Source: Pyrobaculum ferrireducens
GTDB taxonomy: Archaea > Thermoproteota > Thermoprotei > Thermoproteales > Thermoproteaceae
Assembly (NCBI RefSeq): GCF_000234805.1
Contig: NC_016645.1
Span: forward strand, 720,391-784,390
Length of the DNA stretch: 64,000 bases
Direction: 5' to 3'
Every line of letters starts with the position of its first letter. Position 1 is the stretch's first letter. The position numbers and the translations under genes were made by a program. The notes below the pieces were generated by a model. It worked only from the letters and a program-made list of their open reading frames with translations. It had not been told where the DNA came from and searched no databases. Shown in pieces: positions 60,993-64,000 of this stretch.

Positions 60993-62228
60993 ATGGCTTT
61001 CGTCTACCCAGACGCCATAGTCTCCACCGCGGGGCACGTGGACCACGGGAAGACGCAGACCACCTACGCCCTATCGGGGGTCTGGGTTATGAGGCACAGC
61101 GAGGAGGTTAAGAAGGCCATGACTATAAAGCTTGGCTACACCCAGGTGGGGATTTACGACTGCGGCGAGGAGTACTACTACAGCGACGGTATTCTCCAAG
61201 AGGGTAAGTGCCCGGGGGGCGGGGAGCCGAAGCTAATCCGCCGCGTCTCCCTTCTGGACGTCCCCGGCCACGAGGTGCTTGTAGCCACCATGGTATCCGG
61301 CGCCGCCGTCGTCGACGGGGCCCTCCTCGTGGTGGACGCATCCCAGCCCGCGCCGCAGCCCCAGACGGCGGAGCACTTCGCCGTGCTCGACATCATCGGG
61401 GTGAGGCACATGGTGGTGGCCCAGAACAAAATTGACCTGGTGACTAGGGAGAAGGCCCTTGAAAACTACGAGCAGATTAGAAACTTTCTAAAGGGGACGT
61501 GGGCTGAGAAGGCCAAGGTGGTGCCCATCTCGGCGCTCCACAGGGTAAATATAGACGTCCTCGCCACCTACATCGCGAAGTCCGTGCCGAGGCGCGAGGC
61601 TGAGCTGGGGAAGCCGGCGCGGTTCTCCGTCCTGCGTAGCTTCAACGTCAACCCGCCGGGCACCCCGCCGGAGAAGCTGAGGGGCGGGGTCCTGGGCGGG
61701 ACGCTACTGCAGGGGGTGTTGCGCGTCGGCGACGAGATCGAGCTGAGGCCGGGGCTGAAGGTGGACAAGCCCAAGCCCGGATACCAGCCTATATACACAA
61801 AGGTGCTTAGCATCGAGTACAGCGGGTACAAGGTGGAGGAGGCGAGGCCCGGGGGGCTGGTGGGCATAATGACCGGCCTCGACCCGGCGCTCACAAAGGC
61901 AGACGCCCTGGCCGGCGCAGTGGTGGGGAAGCCCGGCACGCTCCCCCCCGTCTGGACCGCGGTGGAGATCGATACGAAGCCCATACCCAGGGCTGTGGGG
62001 GAGAAGGTGGAGCCGCTTAAGCAGGGGGAGGTGGTGCTGGTGGCGGTAGGCCCCGCCACCGTGTTCGGCGTGGTCCAGTCAGTTAAGAAAGACGTGGTCT
62101 CCGTAGCGCTTAAGAAGGCGGTCTGCGCCGAGCAGGGCGCCAAGACCGTCGTCATTAGGCAGGTGAAGAATAGGTGGATCGTCACAAACTACGGAGTGTT
62201 GAAGGGAGGCACCGCGGCGCTGGAGTAA
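60993..62228 (+). CDS. eif2g: translation initiation factor aIF2, gamma subunit
   Basis: A 411-residue GTPase: G1 STAGHVDHGKTQTTYALSGV near residue 10, the switch I region with MTIKLGYTQVGIYDC, G3 LLDVPGHEVLVATMVSGAAV, G4 VVAQNKIDLVTREKALENYE and G5 VVPISALHRVNIDVLATYIA, then the two beta-barrel domains. aIF2-gamma carries Met-tRNAi to the ribosome. I choose ATG 60993 over an upstream TTG (60939) on homology and the TATA box. Two Cys pairs seen in some relatives' zinc knuckle are only partly present (YDCGEE, GKCPGG). Confidence 0.94.
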   Translation: MAFVYPDAIVSTAGHVDHGKTQTTYALSGVWVMRHSEEVKKAMTIKLGYTQVGIYDCGEEYYYSDGILQEGKCPGGGEPKLIRRVSLLDVPGHEVLVATMVSGAAVVDGALLVVDASQPAPQPQTAEHFAVLDIIGVRHMVVAQNKIDLVTREKALENYEQIRNFLKGTWAEKAKVVPISALHRVNIDVLATYIAKSVPRREAELGKPARFSVLRSFNVNPPGTPPEKLRGGVLGGTLLQGVLRVGDEIELRPGLKVDKPKPGYQPIYTKVLSIEYSGYKVEEARPGGLVGIMTGLDPALTKADALAGAVVGKPGTLPPVWTAVEIDTKPIPRAVGEKVEPLKQGEVVLVAVGPATVFGVVQSVKKDVVSVALKKAVCAEQGAKTVVIRQVKNRWIVTNYGVLKGGTAALE

Positions 62229-62270
62229 GCCGTACCTCATCAGTTGTAAAATCTGTGCCCCTCCACAGGT

Positions 62271-63212
62271 TTACTTAGGCTTGACGTAGTTCCGGCCGTC
62301 TCTCTTCTCCACCTCCACAAGCCCCTCCCTCTCCAGCCTCCTCACGGCCTTGAAGACTGTGGTACGTGGGAGGCCCAGCGCCCTAGCTATCTCCGCCTCG
62401 TAAACCCCGCCGGTGCGCCTGACGTACTCCAGCACGGCGCTATCCGTCTCGTTGAGGTCGCCGCCCGACTTCTTGCCTCTATTCCTCAACACGGCGTATC
62501 CCACACCCGCGGCGGCCGCCGCCGCTACACCTGCCGCGGCTACGGGAACCCAGTCGAAGCCAGGCGGCGGGCCGCCTCCAGAAGGAGCGGCGCTGGCGGT
62601 GGGGCCCGGGCTCTGGGCTGTGGAGCTTGTTGCGGCTGGGGGAGGCTGCGACGTCTGTGTGGTGGATGTTGTGGAGGGGCCGGCTCCGGTCTGCTGGGCT
62701 TGTGCAGGCGTCAGCGTTGTCGTCGTGATCGCTGTTGTGGTGGTCATGGCTGTGGTAGTGGTGGCCGGGGTGGGGGCTGGTGATGTGGTTGCTGTGGTGG
62801 TGGGGGTTTGGCCTCGGCCTTGTAGTGTGTAGGCGACGGTGCCGGGGCCTTTGGCTATTACTACGAGTGCGTTTTTGTCAAGGGTGTAGTTGATGATTTG
62901 GAGTGTAGGGAGGAGGAGCACGCCTCGCTCTGCCCATATGACGTAGTAGCCCTCTGTGACGTTGAAGGCGAGTGTGCCGTCGACGACCCTAGTCCGGGGG
63001 ACGTACTTTACCGTTATCAAGGCGTAGCCGAGGACTGGCACCGTCAAGACGTCGCCGGCGAGCACGGCGGGGACCGGGGTCATGTTGTTGTAAACCACGG
63101 GGGCGGATAGGGGCGGGGCTGGGAGGGTGAGGTTGTAGAGAGTGCCCACTAAGGTCTGGTTGAATAGGAGGAGGGCTGTCCCGTTGGCAAAGATTAGAAC
63201 TGCCCAGAACAC
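62271..63212 (-). CDS. membrane-anchored winged-helix regulator with extracellular domain
   Basis: A 313-residue protein: an outer beta-rich domain (GYALITVKYVPRTRVVDGTL, NYTLDKNALVVIAKGPGTVA), about 80 residues of Thr/Pro/Ala stalk, one membrane helix (WVPVAAAGVAAAAAAGVGYA), a basic KK turn and a cytoplasmic winged helix of about 60 residues (DSAVLEYVRRTGGVYEAEIA, LPRTTVFKAVRRLEREGLVE). This looks like a one-component transmembrane transcription factor. It lies downstream of the gene at 63251 on the same strand, so the partner is likely co-expressed. The GTG start has little upstream signal. Confidence 0.72.
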   Translation of the reverse strand: MFWAVLIFANGTALLLFNQTLVGTLYNLTLPAPPLSAPVVYNNMTPVPAVLAGDVLTVPVLGYALITVKYVPRTRVVDGTLAFNVTEGYYVIWAERGVLLLPTLQIINYTLDKNALVVIAKGPGTVAYTLQGRGQTPTTTATTSPAPTPATTTTAMTTTTAITTTTLTPAQAQQTGAGPSTTSTTQTSQPPPAATSSTAQSPGPTASAAPSGGGPPPGFDWVPVAAAGVAAAAAAGVGYAVLRNRGKKSGGDLNETDSAVLEYVRRTGGVYEAEIARALGLPRTTVFKAVRRLEREGLVEVEKRDGRNYVKPK

Positions 63213-63250
63213 GGGGGAGCCGGAAAAAACCTATTTCAAAGTTTCGCCCC

Positions 63251-64000
63251 CTACTTACCCTTCTTATCCTTCTTCTCCTTGTCCTTCTTCTTGTCGCCGC
63301 CACCCGACTTCTTCTCTTCGTTCTTCTCGCTCTTATCTGACTTTTCCTCCTTCTTCTCCTCCTTTACGCCCTTGTCCTCCTTCTTCTCATCTTTCGCCTT
63401 TTCGTCTTTTTCATCGTGGCTGTCTTTGTGGACTTTTCCTTTCTTTACCTCTACCTCTACTGCGTAGCCTTGTCCCGTTTTCTTTATTTCTATGTAGGTG
63501 CCGTTGCCTAGGTATAGCTCAGCCTTTTTGAGCGTTGACGTGAGATTTGCCACGTAGGCGGCGGCTTTTGTCAGCTGCGCCGCCGTCTGCGGATCTATGG
63601 GCTCTATCTGCTTAGCCACCTGTCTCAGGAATGTGGCCATCTGGGCGAGGTCTCTTACGTGGGCCTTTACCTCGAGCTCGCTGGAGGTGCCGTTGAGGGC
63701 CTTGGCTCTTCTCTCTATTTCGTATTCTATCTTGGCTTTTAGGGCTGTGGCGTTGGGGGATGTGCCGTTGAGGGCCTTGGCGGCGACCATTACGTTCAGC
63801 TCGGCCTTCTTCGTGGCGTTGTTTGTGGCGACGTACTGCGCAAGTTGCTTCAGTAGTTGCATGGCTTTGGTGGTGTTGCCGGCCTTAAGGGCCTCGTATA
63901 TCTGCTTCACCGAGCTGGAGGCGTTGAACTGACCCACGGCGTGGCCCACAACGTGTATGTAGTAGGCGGTGGTGCCGTTGTAGACAACTGTCTTCAGATT
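63251..64000 (-). CDS. exported protein with charged Lys/Glu tail (N-terminus off window)
   Basis: The frame enters from the right edge (KTVVYNGTTAYYIHVVGHAV) and continues to 63251; about 249 residues are visible. It is helical and rich in Ala, Lys and N-x-S/T sites (KALNGTSPNATALKAKIEYE), with a repeated AKALNGTS segment about 30 residues apart. The last 65 residues are almost only K, E, D and S, with a GGG break (SEKNEEKKSGGGDKKKDKEK). N-x-T sites suggest an extracellular position. It precedes the membrane-anchored winged-helix gene by 38 nt. Confidence 0.65.
   Translation of the reverse strand, partial: NLKTVVYNGTTAYYIHVVGHAVGQFNASSSVKQIYEALKAGNTTKAMQLLKQLAQYVATNNATKKAELNVMVAAKALNGTSPNATALKAKIEYEIERRAKALNGTSSELEVKAHVRDLAQMATFLRQVAKQIEPIDPQTAAQLTKAAAYVANLTSTLKKAELYLGNGTYIEIKKTGQGYAVEVEVKKGKVHKDSHDEKDEKAKDEKKEDKGVKEEKKEEKSDKSEKNEEKKSGGGDKKKDKEKKDKKGK

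Overview
The window reads as chromosomal DNA of a hyperthermophilic crenarchaeon of the Thermoproteales, most likely Pyrobaculum. Evidence: three members of the PaREP1-type family named from P. aerophilum, a 25-nt CRISPR repeat of the kind beginning GTTTCAACTATC, an archaeal aIF2-gamma, a FAU-1 ribonuclease, many GTG starts 20-30 nt after a TATA box (leaderless mRNAs), GC-rich genes with AT-rich promoters, Thr/Pro-rich stalks on exported proteins, and a tRNA-His gene with an intron inside the T arm. The species cannot be fixed from the sequence alone.

Layout. 0-8.6 kb: a truncated solute-binding protein, secreted proteins including a metallophosphoesterase, a HEPN/MNT toxin-antitoxin pair, a PaREP1 protein, tRNA-His and a glycosyltransferase. 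8.6-21.7 kb: housekeeping genes (homoserine kinase, FAU-1, a sufC-sufB-queE cluster, an M19 dipeptidase), one decayed and one intact VapBC pair, an ASCH protein and a large thermopsin-like surface protein. 21.8-31.4 kb: a CRISPR type III-B island with cas6, a minus-strand operon cmr4-cmr5-cmr1-cmr6 that runs on into three unrecognised genes (an ABC/AAA-type ATPase, a small Cys-rich putative nuclease and a Cys-containing unknown), and divergent cmr2-cmr3. 32-38.3 kb: a gene graveyard with two coiled-coil nuclease-like proteins, a membrane metalloprotease, an aldo/keto-reductase fragment and degenerate CRISPR repeats. 38.4-41.2 kb: a compact membrane/ABC operon. 41.4-48.1 kb: a nearly symmetric CRISPR locus, array - leader - csa1, cas1, cas2, cas4, one unknown gene, csa3 (reverse) - leader - array, with 17 and 21 repeats transcribed outward from homologous leaders. 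48.1-51.6 kb: more decay, including a clan AA protease remnant and an internally deleted MFS transporter. 51.6-64 kb: an ATP-cone protein, tungstate transporter tupABC with a divergent ModE-like regulator, a PadR regulator with a palindromic operator, a second ABC transporter (fused permease plus ATPase), aIF2-gamma, and a membrane-anchored winged-helix regulator with an upstream secreted partner.

How it fits together. The central 22-48 kb is a defence island: the inner csa1-cas1-cas2-cas4 module would add spacers to both arrays, Cas6 would process both transcripts, and the Cmr complex is the only interference machinery in the window. No type I-A effector genes are present here, so they must lie elsewhere or be missing.

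Two cross-cutting patterns stand out. First, at least five genes (a membrane protein, vapB, csa1, csa3 and a clan AA protease) are broken by single-base length changes in runs of G/C, which is either true slippage or homopolymer sequencing error. Second, a 175-bp sequence with terminal inverted repeats occurs twice in opposite orientation 43 kb apart and looks like a non-autonomous mobile element. The best candidate for an undescribed system is the ATPase plus Cys-rich nuclease plus unknown-protein cassette at the end of the cmr operon.
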